Source of the DNA: Methylococcales bacterium
GTDB taxonomy: Bacteria > Pseudomonadota > Gammaproteobacteria > Methylococcales > Methylomonadaceae
Assembly (NCBI GenBank): GCA_028707085.1
Contig: JAQTUW010000004.1
Location: forward strand, 1 to 64,000
Length of the DNA: 64,000 nucleotides
Direction of reading: 5' to 3'
Each line of letters opens with the position of its first letter. Position 1 is the stretch's first letter. Of this stretch, positions 27,595 through 36,870 are shown piece after piece. Position numbers and translations under genes: made by a program. Below the pieces are notes generated by a model. It saw only the letters and a program-made list of their open reading frames with translations, made no database searches and had not been told where the DNA came from.

Positions 27595-28854
27595 ATGTCA
27601 GATTTGATCAAGATCGCTGCAAGCAGGGACGCGCGAAGAAAGCCTGGATTTGGCAAATTGACCGGTAGGCTGGTTCTGCTGGCAATCATTATCATGGCGA
27701 CAAGTTTTGAGCCTGCCGAATTAATGGTCGATGCCTATGCCGGGGCTTCATCGACCACAGTGGTGGTCGCCGTGCCCAATATCAGTCTGTCAACGCCGGC
27801 TGGTTCGCCGCCGATTATCACCAATGGCGGCAGGAAGGAAATTCAGGCGGTGGTCGGACAGCCGCTGACAGTCGATATTAATGCTTCCGATCCGAACGGC
27901 TATAACGGTTTTGTTTTTACCGGGGTTACGCAAAACAATAAGTTTTATTATTCGGCAAATACCTATCTGGTTGCACAAAATGGCCAGATGCATCTCGACA
28001 ACATCAAAACGCCGCTGTTGCCGTCAGGCAGCACCCTGACCAACCAGTACAAGACCGGTGGTCATTTTACGCATTCAATATTTACCTGGACGCCTACTGC
28101 GGCGGATAACAATACTTCGGTTACCGTGAGCGTTATTGCCGGTAATTATTATTATCCGGCGACGCCGGTAAGCCGTACCATGAATTTTACCATCAACACG
28201 GTTGATGCAACCACGCCCAGTTTTGCCATGAATGCAGAGCAAACGCTGGTGATGGGGTTTGAAGCCAAAATTCCGGTTACCGTGATTCCCGATACCGATA
28301 ATGATAGCGTGCTGATTTCGGCAAGCAACCTGCCCAATGGAGCGGTACTGGGCCCGGCGGCGAAAAATGCCGGTGGGCAATGGGTGGCGGTGCTGACCTG
28401 GACGCCAAGCGCCGCCCAGATTGGCAGTTCAACGATTACTTTTGAAGCACAGGATGCGCAGGAAAGCACAGTGGTGAGCAGTCAGGTGGTGTTTATCGTG
28501 CAGAATGGCGCCAGCCCCGCGTTTTCGTCCAGTATGCCGGCAATGATGGAGGCGGCGCAAAATGTCGCCCTGACGTATGAGATTATCGTGATCCCGGATG
28601 CGCAAACCAGCGATGTGTTGCTTACAGCCACAGGTTTGCCGCCGGGCGCGGTTTTAAGCAAGCCGGTACTGAAAAATGGCCAGCTTGTCGCCAGCATGAC
28701 CTGGCAGCCGGACGCCTCGCAGATCGGCAGCAATTTTTCGGTCACATTTACTGCCGAGGACAATGTGGCTGGTGCTGTGCCTGTTATGTTTACAACTACA
28801 TTTACAGCCGTACCGCATTATTCGGTGATCAACCGTTCGCTGTTTAGACGCTAA
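27595..28854 (+). CDS. Exported Ig-like domain protein B (paralogue of 24075-25391)
   Basis: 419 residues from ATG 27595; a TTG at 27523 would extend it by 24 residues of less protein-like sequence. It matches protein A along its whole length: hydrophobic segment GRLVLLAIIIMATS, then EPAELMVDAYAGASST, the block ASDPNGYNGFVFTGVTQNN, three Ig-like repeats and the end PHYSVINRSLFRR. Divergence is spread evenly, so the duplication is not recent. It closes the cluster 129 bases after the DUF3570 gene. Two paralogues flanking a redox/barrel module suggest a heterodimer or two alternative surface partners. Confidence 0.75.
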   Translation: MSDLIKIAASRDARRKPGFGKLTGRLVLLAIIIMATSFEPAELMVDAYAGASSTTVVVAVPNISLSTPAGSPPIITNGGRKEIQAVVGQPLTVDINASDPNGYNGFVFTGVTQNNKFYYSANTYLVAQNGQMHLDNIKTPLLPSGSTLTNQYKTGGHFTHSIFTWTPTAADNNTSVTVSVIAGNYYYPATPVSRTMNFTINTVDATTPSFAMNAEQTLVMGFEAKIPVTVIPDTDNDSVLISASNLPNGAVLGPAAKNAGGQWVAVLTWTPSAAQIGSSTITFEAQDAQESTVVSSQVVFIVQNGASPAFSSSMPAMMEAAQNVALTYEIIVIPDAQTSDVLLTATGLPPGAVLSKPVLKNGQLVASMTWQPDASQIGSNFSVTFTAEDNVAGAVPVMFTTTFTAVPHYSVINRSLFRR

Positions 28855-28904
28855 AACTCGGCGGCTTTTTAACCGGTTAGGGAAGACCGGAAAAGTGCTG
28901 GCGA

Positions 28905-28943
28905 CCATGACGGGTTTCGGCCGTGGGCCTTTACCCGTCATGG
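28905..28943. terminator. Hairpin between convergent genes
   Basis: CCATGACGGG (28905-28914) pairs with CCCGTCATGG (28934-28943). The loop holds an inner GGCC/GGCC stem. It separates protein B (plus) from rne (minus, ending 28952) and may stop transcripts from both sides, though no T-run is present. Confidence 0.5.
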
Positions 28944-28951
28944 GTGTTCAA

Positions 28952-31120
28952 TCAATCTTCAGTTTTGGCAGCGCTGTGGGTATCGTTGTGCTCATGGCGC
29001 ACCGGCTCATGGCTTTGCGGTTCGTGTTTTTGAGCACGTTCTGCAAAGTCGCTGGCGTAAGGCCGTGGCGGACGGGGCGTTTCATGGCTGGAAACTGATG
29101 TCTCCGCTGCTCTGTCCATATCCCGTGGACTGTCGTCGCCGGCATTAACGGACTCCGTTTTCTTTTCAGCACCGTTGCGTGGCGAGCGCCGGCGGTTGCG
29201 GTTGCGGCGCGAGTTACGTTCCTGCGGGGCGCCGGTTTTTTTAGGCTGATTGTCCGCTATCGCTTCGTTGTCCGTAGTCTGTTTGGCGGCTTCCTGCGGA
29301 ATGGCGTTTTCCGTAACAGCGCTGCCGGGATTCCGCCTATTCTGATTGCGTCTGCCGTTGCGCCCTTGCGGGCTGCGGTCTTTATGGCGATGGTTTCGTT
29401 CCAGTTGTGGCTTGTCTTCGCTTTTGGGCTGTTTTTCCTCAACTTCAGCGGCTATGGCGTGTCCGATCAACCGTTGCCAGAAACGTTGTAGCAGACTGGT
29501 CGAGGTTTTTCTGTTTTGCCCCGGGGCCGGCGCATCCGGCAAAAATTCCTTGACTGCGGCTTTTTCAATTTTTGCGCCGCTCTGCTTGGCAAATTCAGGC
29601 ACGGTAATATCATCTTCCTTGATATGCAGATGGCTGGCCTTGTCTTCCATGCCTTCCAGCGATTTGATGCGCTCGATGTCGTAAGACGGGGTTTCAAGAT
29701 GTTTGCTGGGCAATACCACGATGTTAACCTGCAAACGTGCTTCCAGATCCTGAATTGCAGCCCGCTTTTCATTTAGCAGGAAAGTGGCGCAGTCTATGGG
29801 CAGATGGGCAATAACCCGCTCTGTGCCTTTTTTCATAGCTTCTTCTTCAATCAGACGCAACACCGCCAAGGTGACCGATTCGACATTACGGATGGAGCCC
29901 TGACCCTTACAGCGCGGACAGGTCAACTGGGTCGAGTCGCCAAGTGAGGGACGCAGGCGCTGCCTGGACATTTCCATCAGCCCGAAACGGGAAATACGGC
30001 CGGTCTGGATACGAGCCCGATCGATTTTCAGGGCATCGCGTAACCGATTTTCCACTTCCCGCTGGTTTTTGTTGGACATCATGTCGATAAAATCAATGAC
30101 AAACAGCCCGCCCAGATCACGCAGCCGTAATTGCCGGGCAATTTCGTCCGCCGCTTCCAGATTGGTATTGAGCGCCGTTTCCTCGATATCGCTACCTTTG
30201 GTGGCGCGCGCCGAGTTAATATCCACCGAGGTCAGCGCTTCGGTATGATCGATGACAATGGAGCCGCCGGAGGGCAGGGTGACTTCGCGCTTATAGGCCA
30301 TTTCGATCTGAGTTTCGATCTGATAGCGGCTGAACAGCGGTACACTGTCCTGATAGAGCTTGGCCTTGTGCAGATTATGCGGCATGACCTGCTTCAGAAA
30401 ATTATGCACCAGTTTGAAAGCGCCTTCCTGATCGATCAGAATTTCGTCAATATCACCACGCAAATGGTCGCGAAGGGCGCGAATGATGACGTTGCTTTCC
30501 TGAAAAATCAGAAATGGGGCAATCTGTTCGGAACTGGAACGGTCTATCGCTTCCCAAAGTTGCAGCAGGTAATTTAGATCCCATTGTAATTCCTCGACAT
30601 TTTTGTCGGAACCGGCGGTACGGATAATCAGGCCCATGCTGTCCGGAATTTCCAGCGCGGACATGGTTTCACGCAGTTCGCTGCGATTGTCGCCTTCAAT
30701 GCGTCTGGAGATGCCGCCGGCCTTGGGGTTATTGGGCATCAGCACCAGATAGGTGCCCGCCAGACTGATATAGGTGGTGAGCGCTGCGCCTTTGTTGCCG
30801 CGCTCTTCCTTTTCGATCTGAACAACGATTTCCTGGCCTTCGCGGATATTGTTTTTAGAGGATTTACCCTCTTCGCCATCGGCGCTGCGGTATTGGGGGA
30901 TAATTTCCTTGAAGGGTAAAAATCCGTGTTTTTCAGCGCCATAATTAACGAAAGCGGCTTCAAGACTGGGTTCTACCCGGGTGATGATGCCTTTATAGAT
31001 ATTGGATTTCTTTTGTTCTTTGGAGGGAACTTCGATGTCAAAATCATAGAGTTTCTGACCATCTACCAATGCCACACGCAGTTCTTCAGGCTGCGTGGCG
31101 TTGATAAGCATTCTTTTCAT
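28952..31120 (-). CDS. rne: Ribonuclease E
   Basis: Endoribonuclease that starts mRNA decay and processes rRNA and tRNA. 722 residues: S1 domain (about 35-125), 5' sensor, DNase I-like catalytic part with the metal-binding aspartates in LTSVDINSA and FVIDFIDMM, and the Zn-link CPRCKGQG. The C-terminal 200 residues are short and arginine/asparagine-rich ([16 protein letters not shown]), so the long degradosome scaffold of E. coli RNase E (1061 residues) is reduced to RNA-binding arginine patches. Divergent from rluC as in many gammaproteobacteria. Confidence 0.96.
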   Translation of the reverse strand: MKRMLINATQPEELRVALVDGQKLYDFDIEVPSKEQKKSNIYKGIITRVEPSLEAAFVNYGAEKHGFLPFKEIIPQYRSADGEEGKSSKNNIREGQEIVVQIEKEERGNKGAALTTYISLAGTYLVLMPNNPKAGGISRRIEGDNRSELRETMSALEIPDSMGLIIRTAGSDKNVEELQWDLNYLLQLWEAIDRSSSEQIAPFLIFQESNVIIRALRDHLRGDIDEILIDQEGAFKLVHNFLKQVMPHNLHKAKLYQDSVPLFSRYQIETQIEMAYKREVTLPSGGSIVIDHTEALTSVDINSARATKGSDIEETALNTNLEAADEIARQLRLRDLGGLFVIDFIDMMSNKNQREVENRLRDALKIDRARIQTGRISRFGLMEMSRQRLRPSLGDSTQLTCPRCKGQGSIRNVESVTLAVLRLIEEEAMKKGTERVIAHLPIDCATFLLNEKRAAIQDLEARLQVNIVVLPSKHLETPSYDIERIKSLEGMEDKASHLHIKEDDITVPEFAKQSGAKIEKAAVKEFLPDAPAPGQNRKTSTSLLQRFWQRLIGHAIAAEVEEKQPKSEDKPQLERNHRHKDRSPQGRNGRRNQNRRNPGSAVTENAIPQEAAKQTTDNEAIADNQPKKTGAPQERNSRRNRNRRRSPRNGAEKKTESVNAGDDSPRDMDRAAETSVSSHETPRPPRPYASDFAERAQKHEPQSHEPVRHEHNDTHSAAKTED

Positions 31121-31537
31121 TTTGTATCCTTGTTGTTCTTTGTATCCTACCTAGAGTTAAAACAGGTTTGGTTGTCGCGGATAAAGGCGGCGATGTTTCC
31201 CATCGTTATTACGTTTGTGAGCGGCCAGACTGACTGAAACGGCAATTGAGGTTGTTGTTTGAAGCAGCAGGTATCGGTTCTGAACCGAGGGTGGCGCTTG
31301 AAATAAGGGGAATCTGTTATGACCGAACTCTATACTAAGGATGCAGGTCACTCATCATGGGTTGAGTGATAAAACCCGAAAAAATTCTTTAAGTTGGCGC
31401 GGACGCTTATCGCCCATGCCATTGCGTATAAATTTTTAATTTAGCCTATCTATGGATAGACTAGCGTAATATAACAATCTTTGTCGATAGCAGCAATTTT
31501 AAACCGCGCAAGCCAATATATTGTTATCATTTAGCCC
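31121..31537 (-). promoter_or_regulatory. rne 5' leader with putative sigma-70 promoter at 31468-31496
   Basis: Minus strand TTGCTG (31491-31496), 17-base spacer, TATATT (31468-31473). A start near 31461 would give a leader of about 340 bases, similar in length to the autoregulatory rne leader of E. coli. The -35 is weak. No gene is seen in the 417-base gap; it presumably also carries the rluC promoter. Confidence 0.45.
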
Positions 31538-32500
31538 ATGAATGAAGCATCAAATCAGATCAATCCACAAGTGCAAATGCTGAAAATCAGCGATGCAAAC
31601 AGCGAACAGAGGCTGGACAACTTTCTGATCGGCTATCTTAAGGGCGTACCCAAGAGCCGGATTTATCGCATGGTAAGAAAGGGCGAAGTCCGGGTCAACA
31701 AGGGCCGGGTCGATGTCAGCTACAAGCTGGTGCTGGGCGACATGGTGCGCATTCCGCCGGTCAGAGTGGCGGAAAAAAATCAGCATGCGGTCATCGTGCA
31801 GCCGACCTTGAAGTTCAGTCTCGAGAACCATATTCTGTACGAGGACGAAGGTTTTATCGTACTTAACAAACCTGCCGGGTTTGCGGTGCATGGCGGCAGC
31901 GGCGTCAATTCCGGGGTCATCGAAGCGCTGAGGCAGATAAGGCCGCAGCAGAAGTTTCTGGAACTGGTGCACAGACTGGACAAGGATACCTCCGGTTGCC
32001 TGCTGATTGCCAAAAAACGTTCGGTGCTAAAGGTTCTACACGAACTGTTCCGTGGCGATGGCATCAGTAAAACCTATATGGCGTTGCTGGCAGGTCGTTT
32101 CAGCCGCAAGAAACAGATGGTCGATGTCCCCTTGCTGAAAAATATCCAGCAGGGCGGCGAACGCATGGTGGTGGTCAGCCAGGCCGGCAAACCCGCTGAA
32201 ACGCTGTTTACCCGCCTAAAGCAGTTTCAGGACAGCACGCTGGTGCTAGCTGCGCCAAAAACCGGGCGCACCCATCAGATCAGGGTTCATGCGGCCTGGC
32301 TGGGGCATCCCATCGTTGCCGATGAGCGTTATGGCGAGGATGAAACGAATAAGGGCTTTAAAAAGCGCGGTTTTAAGCGCCTTTTCCTGCATGCCGAACA
32401 ATTGCAGTTCGCCCATCCGGTAACCGGCGCGCTACTTAGTTTTACAGCGCCTTTGCCAGAGGATTTGCAGACATTATTGGAACATGAAAGACCGCTTTGA
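31538..32500 (+). CDS. rluC: 23S rRNA pseudouridine synthase RluC
   Basis: Modifies 23S rRNA uridines (955, 2504, 2580 in E. coli numbering). 320 residues: N-terminal S4 RNA-binding domain (EQRLDNFLIGYLKGVPKSRIYRMVRKGEVRVNKGR), then the catalytic domain with HRLDKDTSGCLLIAKK, whose Asp is the nucleophile, and GRTHQIRVH. Its position divergent from rne supports RluC rather than RluD. The 3' end overlaps the HAD gene by 17 bases. Confidence 0.94.
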   Translation: MNEASNQINPQVQMLKISDANSEQRLDNFLIGYLKGVPKSRIYRMVRKGEVRVNKGRVDVSYKLVLGDMVRIPPVRVAEKNQHAVIVQPTLKFSLENHILYEDEGFIVLNKPAGFAVHGGSGVNSGVIEALRQIRPQQKFLELVHRLDKDTSGCLLIAKKRSVLKVLHELFRGDGISKTYMALLAGRFSRKKQMVDVPLLKNIQQGGERMVVVSQAGKPAETLFTRLKQFQDSTLVLAAPKTGRTHQIRVHAAWLGHPIVADERYGEDETNKGFKKRGFKRLFLHAEQLQFAHPVTGALLSFTAPLPEDLQTLLEHERPL

Positions 32501-33131
32501 TTTGATTATCTTTGACTGGGACGGTACGCTGGTCGATTCGATCGACTGGATCGTGCATTGCATTCAACAGGCCGCCGCCCGATATGGCTGCCCGGTTCCG
32601 GCACGGCAGGCGGCGAAAGATATCATCGGCCTGAGTATCGAAAATGCGATTGAAACCCTGTTTCCCGATGTAGACAGCCGCACTCGGCAGCATCTGGCTG
32701 AACATTACGGCCAGATGTTTTTCTCCCGGCAAATTAGCCCTGAAGACTTGTTTCCAGGGGTGCATGCCATGCTGGTTAAATTGCGGCAGGGCGGATGCCG
32801 GCTGGCGATCGCTACCGGCAAAAAATCCTCGGGTCTGGCGCAGGCCATTGTTGCAACCGGGGTGGCTGAACTATTTGACGCCAGCCGCTGTTCCGATCAG
32901 ACAGCTTCCAAACCCGATCCGCTGATGATAGATCAGATTATTGCCGAGCTGAATGCCGACCGGCGGCGGACGCTGATGGTCGGCGATTCGGTGCATGATT
33001 TGCAGATGGCGATCAATGCCGAGGTCGCTTCGGTGGCCGTAACCTGCGGTGCGCATTCTGCTGCTACCTTGCAGCAATACCGTCCGTTATTATGTTTGAA
33101 TTATCCGACCGATTTACTGGCATTTTTTTAA
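32484..33131 (+). CDS. HAD-superfamily phosphatase (phosphoglycolate phosphatase-like)
   Basis: 215 residues. Motif I is FDWDGTLVDS with both catalytic aspartates, motif II is the Thr/Ser region AIATGK, motif III the Lys in SKPDP, and motif IV VGDSVHDLQMA. The helical cap is of the Gph/YjjG type. Overlap with rluC by 17 bases places it in the same operon, as in many gammaproteobacteria where a HAD hydrolase lies between rluC and sppA. The physiological substrate is unknown. Confidence 0.9.
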   Translation: MKDRFDLIIFDWDGTLVDSIDWIVHCIQQAAARYGCPVPARQAAKDIIGLSIENAIETLFPDVDSRTRQHLAEHYGQMFFSRQISPEDLFPGVHAMLVKLRQGGCRLAIATGKKSSGLAQAIVATGVAELFDASRCSDQTASKPDPLMIDQIIAELNADRRRTLMVGDSVHDLQMAINAEVASVAVTCGAHSAATLQQYRPLLCLNYPTDLLAFF

Positions 33132-33143
33132 GGGGGGCAAGGC

Positions 33144-34121
33144 GTGGAAAACAGTAAGGATTATTTACGATCGATTGAGAACAAATCCGAGTGGGAACGA
33201 GGGGTTCTGGAAAAGCTGGCGTTTGCCTCCATTAACGAACAGAAGATTGCCAGACGCTGGGGCATTTTTTTCAAGCTGCTGACTTTTGCCTATCTGACTG
33301 TGGTTCTGGTTATCGCCAGTTTTCCGCAACTCATGGAAACGATAGGTAGCGGCATCAAACAGCATGTAGCCATTGTCGACATCCATGGGGTGATCGCGCA
33401 AGGCGAAGGCGTCAGCGCCAGCACCATCATGGAGGGCTTGCAGAACGCAGCCAAGGACAGTAACACCAAGGCTATTATTTTGAACATTAATTCACCCGGC
33501 GGTAGCCCGGTGCAGTCGGCTTATATTTATGACGAAATCAGGCGTCTGAAAAAACTGCACCCGGATATGCCGATTTACGCTGTTGTTGGCGATATGTGCG
33601 CTTCAGGCGGCTATTATGTCGCCGCCGCCGCCGACAAGATATTTGTCAGCCCGGCCAGCGTTATCGGTTCCATTGGCGTCATCATGAACGGTTTCGGTTT
33701 TACGGGTACGATGGAGAAAGCCGGCATCGACCGGCGCTTGCTGACAGCCGGTGATCATAAGGCCCTGCTTGATCCTTTTTCGCCGGTAAAACCACAGGAA
33801 ACCGCCTACATGCAAACCCTGCTGGATCAGGTGCATCTGCAATTCATCAACGCAGTGCGCGCAGGTCGCGGCGACCGCTTGAACGAAGCAGGTACGCCTG
33901 AAATATTTTCCGGGCTGGTATGGACCGGAGAACAAGGCGTGAAAATCGGTCTGGCCGATGGTTTTGGCAGTGTCGAATCCGTTGCCCGCGATCAACTGGG
34001 TACTGAGGAAACCGTGAATTTTACCCCGCAAGAGCATCTGATTGACCGTCTGGCCGGAAAGCTTGGCGCATCGTTTGCCCATAGTCTCGGCAGTTTGTCG
34101 AATGGGGTGGCGGTACGCTGA
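33144..34121 (+). CDS. sppA: Signal peptide peptidase SppA, S49 family
   Basis: Membrane-anchored serine protease that digests cleaved signal peptides. 325 residues, the short single-domain form. One membrane helix at about residues 42-62 (FKLLTFAYLTVVLVIASF), then the protease domain: INSPGGS oxyanion strand, catalytic Ser in GDMCASGGYYVAAAAD, and catalytic Lys probably in TAGDHKALLDPF. Active site faces the periplasm. It follows the HAD gene by 12 bases. Confidence 0.93.
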   Translation: MENSKDYLRSIENKSEWERGVLEKLAFASINEQKIARRWGIFFKLLTFAYLTVVLVIASFPQLMETIGSGIKQHVAIVDIHGVIAQGEGVSASTIMEGLQNAAKDSNTKAIILNINSPGGSPVQSAYIYDEIRRLKKLHPDMPIYAVVGDMCASGGYYVAAAADKIFVSPASVIGSIGVIMNGFGFTGTMEKAGIDRRLLTAGDHKALLDPFSPVKPQETAYMQTLLDQVHLQFINAVRAGRGDRLNEAGTPEIFSGLVWTGEQGVKIGLADGFGSVESVARDQLGTEETVNFTPQEHLIDRLAGKLGASFAHSLGSLSNGVAVR

Positions 34122-34193
34122 ACTGCGGCGCTTTCCGCCCGTTTCTTACCGCAGGGGCTTTACCTGGGAAGGGGCGATACCTTCATAACAGTC

Positions 34194-35114
34194 ATGAACA
34201 AACCAAAACCATCTACAGCGCTTAGGCTATTCAAGTTTCGGTTTAAAGCCATGGGTACGCTGTGCGAACTGCAATGCTATGTGGCCAGCGAAAACGCGGG
34301 CAAAAGGGTCGCCGATCTGATGCAGGCCGATGTGTTGCGGCTTGAGCAGCGTTATTCCCGCTATCGGGAAGATAGTCTGCTGGCCGGTATCAACCGGGCG
34401 GCTTTTAAGGGCGAAGAAATCCGGGTGGATTCGGAAACCGGGCAATTGCTGGACTATGCGCAAACCTGCTATCAGCAAAGCGACGGTCTGTTTGACATTA
34501 CCTCCGGTGCGTTGCGCCGCGCCTGGCGTTTTAAGGAAGGCGAGTTGCCGGATCAGAATTTGATAGACGAGCTGTTGCAGGGCGTCGGCTGGCACAAGCT
34601 GGAGTGGCGGCCGCCATTGCTCAAGTTTGCCGCGCCGGGCATGGAAATCGATTTCGGCGGCGTGGTCAAGGAATATGCCGCCGACCGGGCGGCGGTAATC
34701 TGCCAGAATGCCGGGGTATGGCATGGCTTTGTCAATTTGGGCGGAGACATTCGGGTTATTGGCCCGCATCCAGATGGTAGCCCGTGGATCATTGGTATTC
34801 AGCATCCTCGTCTGGAAACCGGCGAAACTTTTGGTAATCTGGAACTGTTTCAGGGCGGGATGGCGACCAGCGGCGATTATGAACGTTGCATCATGGTGGG
34901 CGATGAGCGCTACAGCCATATTCTCAATCCGAAAACCGGCTGGCCGGTGAAATATATGGCTACGATTAGCGTGGCCGCCAATTTTTGCCTGATCGCCGGC
35001 AGTGCTTCGACTATCGGCATGCTCAAGGAACAGGATGGCCCGGAATGGCTGGCCGAGCTGGGCATGCCGCATATCTGGATGGATGCGTCCGGGCGGATAG
35101 GCGGTATGGAATAA
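34194..35114 (+). CDS. apbE: FAD:protein FMN transferase (ApbE family)
   Basis: Transfers FMN from FAD to a Thr/Ser of a target flavoprotein. 306 residues. Typical signatures: FKAMGTLCELQCY at the start, YSRYREDSLLAGINR, DITSGALRRAWRF, EIDFGGVVKEYAADRA, NLGGDIRVIG, and MATSGDYER...YSHILNPKTG. No signal peptide or lipobox is visible, so it may act in the cytoplasm or be misstarted. No obvious flavinylation substrate (FMN-binding domain protein) is adjacent. The DUF4266-DUF3570 cluster, a type often accompanied by ApbE, lies 6.7 kb upstream. Confidence 0.9.
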   Translation: MNKPKPSTALRLFKFRFKAMGTLCELQCYVASENAGKRVADLMQADVLRLEQRYSRYREDSLLAGINRAAFKGEEIRVDSETGQLLDYAQTCYQQSDGLFDITSGALRRAWRFKEGELPDQNLIDELLQGVGWHKLEWRPPLLKFAAPGMEIDFGGVVKEYAADRAAVICQNAGVWHGFVNLGGDIRVIGPHPDGSPWIIGIQHPRLETGETFGNLELFQGGMATSGDYERCIMVGDERYSHILNPKTGWPVKYMATISVAANFCLIAGSASTIGMLKEQDGPEWLAELGMPHIWMDASGRIGGME

Positions 35115-35126
35115 CGGCGGCCGGCG

Positions 35127-36047
35127 TCAGGTTGTGCGGTTTCCCTGTAACCCGCCGCTGTGATAGATCACGATTCGCTGTCCTGGCCTGAAATACCCCT
35201 GTTTTAGCAAATCATAAACGCCGAACAATAGTTTTCCGGTGTATACCGGTTCCAGAGCAATCTCGTGCCGGGTATAAAACTGCTGCATAAAAGCCAGTAA
35301 GGCGGGTGTGGTTTTGGCGAAACCGCCAAAGTGGTAATCCTGAGCAATTTCCCAGTTTGCGCCGGGTATGGACTGGCTGTCGAGCAACTGCCGCACGTCA
35401 GCAGTTAGAAAGTCGGCGTTTTTTAAGGCGGCTATTCCCAATATCCTGCTGTCGGCAGGCGCGGCCGAGATGAATCCCGCCAATGTGGCGCCGGTACCGC
35501 AGGCCATGGCCAACACATCGAAATCGATGGCGATTTCCGCCAGGGTTTCGGCTACGCCCTGTAAGGCCAGTCCGGTACTACCGCCTTCCGGGAGCCAGTA
35601 TTGGCCCGGAGTCAGTCCGGGCAGGCTGTCATGCTGCTTGTAGTTTCGTAACTGCTGGTAATCCTGGCGCGATACAAAACGCAATTCCATATTCCAGTCC
35701 TGCAAATCCTGTAGAGTGGGATTCATTCGGGTTGGCGCTTCGCCGCGCACATAGCCTATGGTTTTAATCTGCAGCGCTTTTCCGGCAAACGCCAGGGCAT
35801 GAAGATGATTGGAATAGGCGCCGCCCATGCTGACGATGCAGTCCGCATCGCGGCGCAGGGCGTGATCAAGAATATATTTGAGCTTGCGCCATTTATTGCC
35901 GGAAATCACCGGATGCAGCAATTCGTCTCGTTTAAGCCATAATTCGACCCGATAGCGGTTTAAGCGTTCGTCATTCAGCCGAACCAGCGGCGAGGCGGCA
36001 AATTGGTTCTGCAGAAGCTGCAAATGCGGATGCAGGCTGTCGGTCAT
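35127..36047 (-). CDS. PLP enzyme of the ACC deaminase/D-cysteine desulfhydrase family
   Basis: Fold-type II pyridoxal phosphate enzyme, 306 residues. The PLP lysine lies in HPVISGNKWRKLKYIL, then GGAYSNHLHALAFAGK, the phosphate-binding ACGTGATLAGF, and YHSGGLQGN at the C-terminus. The family contains ACC deaminase, D-cysteine desulfhydrase and enzymes of unknown substrate; the active-site sequence does not decide which. The start codon overlaps the folP stop (ATGA), so it is coupled to folP. Confidence 0.85.
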   Translation of the reverse strand: MTDSLHPHLQLLQNQFAASPLVRLNDERLNRYRVELWLKRDELLHPVISGNKWRKLKYILDHALRRDADCIVSMGGAYSNHLHALAFAGKALQIKTIGYVRGEAPTRMNPTLQDLQDWNMELRFVSRQDYQQLRNYKQHDSLPGLTPGQYWLPEGGSTGLALQGVAETLAEIAIDFDVLAMACGTGATLAGFISAAPADSRILGIAALKNADFLTADVRQLLDSQSIPGANWEIAQDYHFGGFAKTTPALLAFMQQFYTRHEIALEPVYTGKLLFGVYDLLKQGYFRPGQRIVIYHSGGLQGNRTT

Positions 36048-36859
36048 GTTGCGTGTCTGATTGCCCAGGCGATATCCGCAGCCTGACGGTTGGCTTTAAC
36101 GTCGTGCACCCTGAACAGGCCGACTCCAGCCATGACGCCCAGCGCCGTGGTGACAGCGGTTGCCGTCACCAGTCCGCCGGGTTCGCTGACATTGCAGAGG
36201 TTGCCCATGAAGCGCTTGCGGCTGGTTCCCAGCAACACAGGGTAACCTGTGTCCACAAATTGCCGGAGCTGGGCCAGCAGGGCCAGGTTGTCCTGTTTGC
36301 GCTTGCCGAAGCCTATGCCGGGATCGATGATGATGTTATGGGGTTTAACGCCTACCGCCAGTGCCGAGGCCACCCGCTGCTGCAATTCCGCCAGCACTTC
36401 CGAAACCACATCGGTGTAATGCGGCTGATCCTGCATGGTCTGCGGTGTGCCCTGCATATGCATCAGAATGAGGGAGGATGCTGTTGCCGCCGCCAGAGAC
36501 AGCATGGCGGCATCGTCCTGGCCGGCCGAAACATCGTTGATGACAGTGGCCCCGGCCTGCAGGGCTTCGTCAGCCACGGCGCTCAGCGTGGTGTCGATGC
36601 TGATGGGCAGGTTCGGATGGCTTTGATGCAGGGCGGTAATCACCGGAATAACTCGCCGCAACTGTTCCGCCGCCGGGACGGGAAGGGAGCCCGGCCGGGT
36701 CGATTCACCGCCGATATCGATCATGTCGGCGCCTTCCTCCAGCATGATTTCCGCCTGATGGATGGCTGCCGATACACAGGTATACTTGCCGCCGTCGGAA
36801 AAACTGTCCGGAGTGATATTAAGAATACCCATGATGATGGGGCGATCCGAATTAAACAT
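36044..36859 (-). CDS. folP: Dihydropteroate synthase FolP
   Basis: Joins p-aminobenzoate and dihydropterin pyrophosphate in folate synthesis; sulfonamide target. ATG 36859 with AGAGG 5 bases upstream gives 271 residues; an upstream TTG at 36883 overlaps ychJ and is less likely. Motifs: MGILNITPDSFSDGGKY, DIGGESTRPGS, TVINDVSAG, IIDPGIGFGK, GTSRKRF, RVHDVKANRQA. In many gammaproteobacteria folP follows ftsH and precedes glmM; here the neighbours are ychJ and the PLP gene. Confidence 0.97.
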   Translation of the reverse strand: MFNSDRPIIMGILNITPDSFSDGGKYTCVSAAIHQAEIMLEEGADMIDIGGESTRPGSLPVPAAEQLRRVIPVITALHQSHPNLPISIDTTLSAVADEALQAGATVINDVSAGQDDAAMLSLAAATASSLILMHMQGTPQTMQDQPHYTDVVSEVLAELQQRVASALAVGVKPHNIIIDPGIGFGKRKQDNLALLAQLRQFVDTGYPVLLGTSRKRFMGNLCNVSEPGGLVTATAVTTALGVMAGVGLFRVHDVKANRQAADIAWAIRHAT

Positions 36860-36870
36860 GCCAGCCTCTG

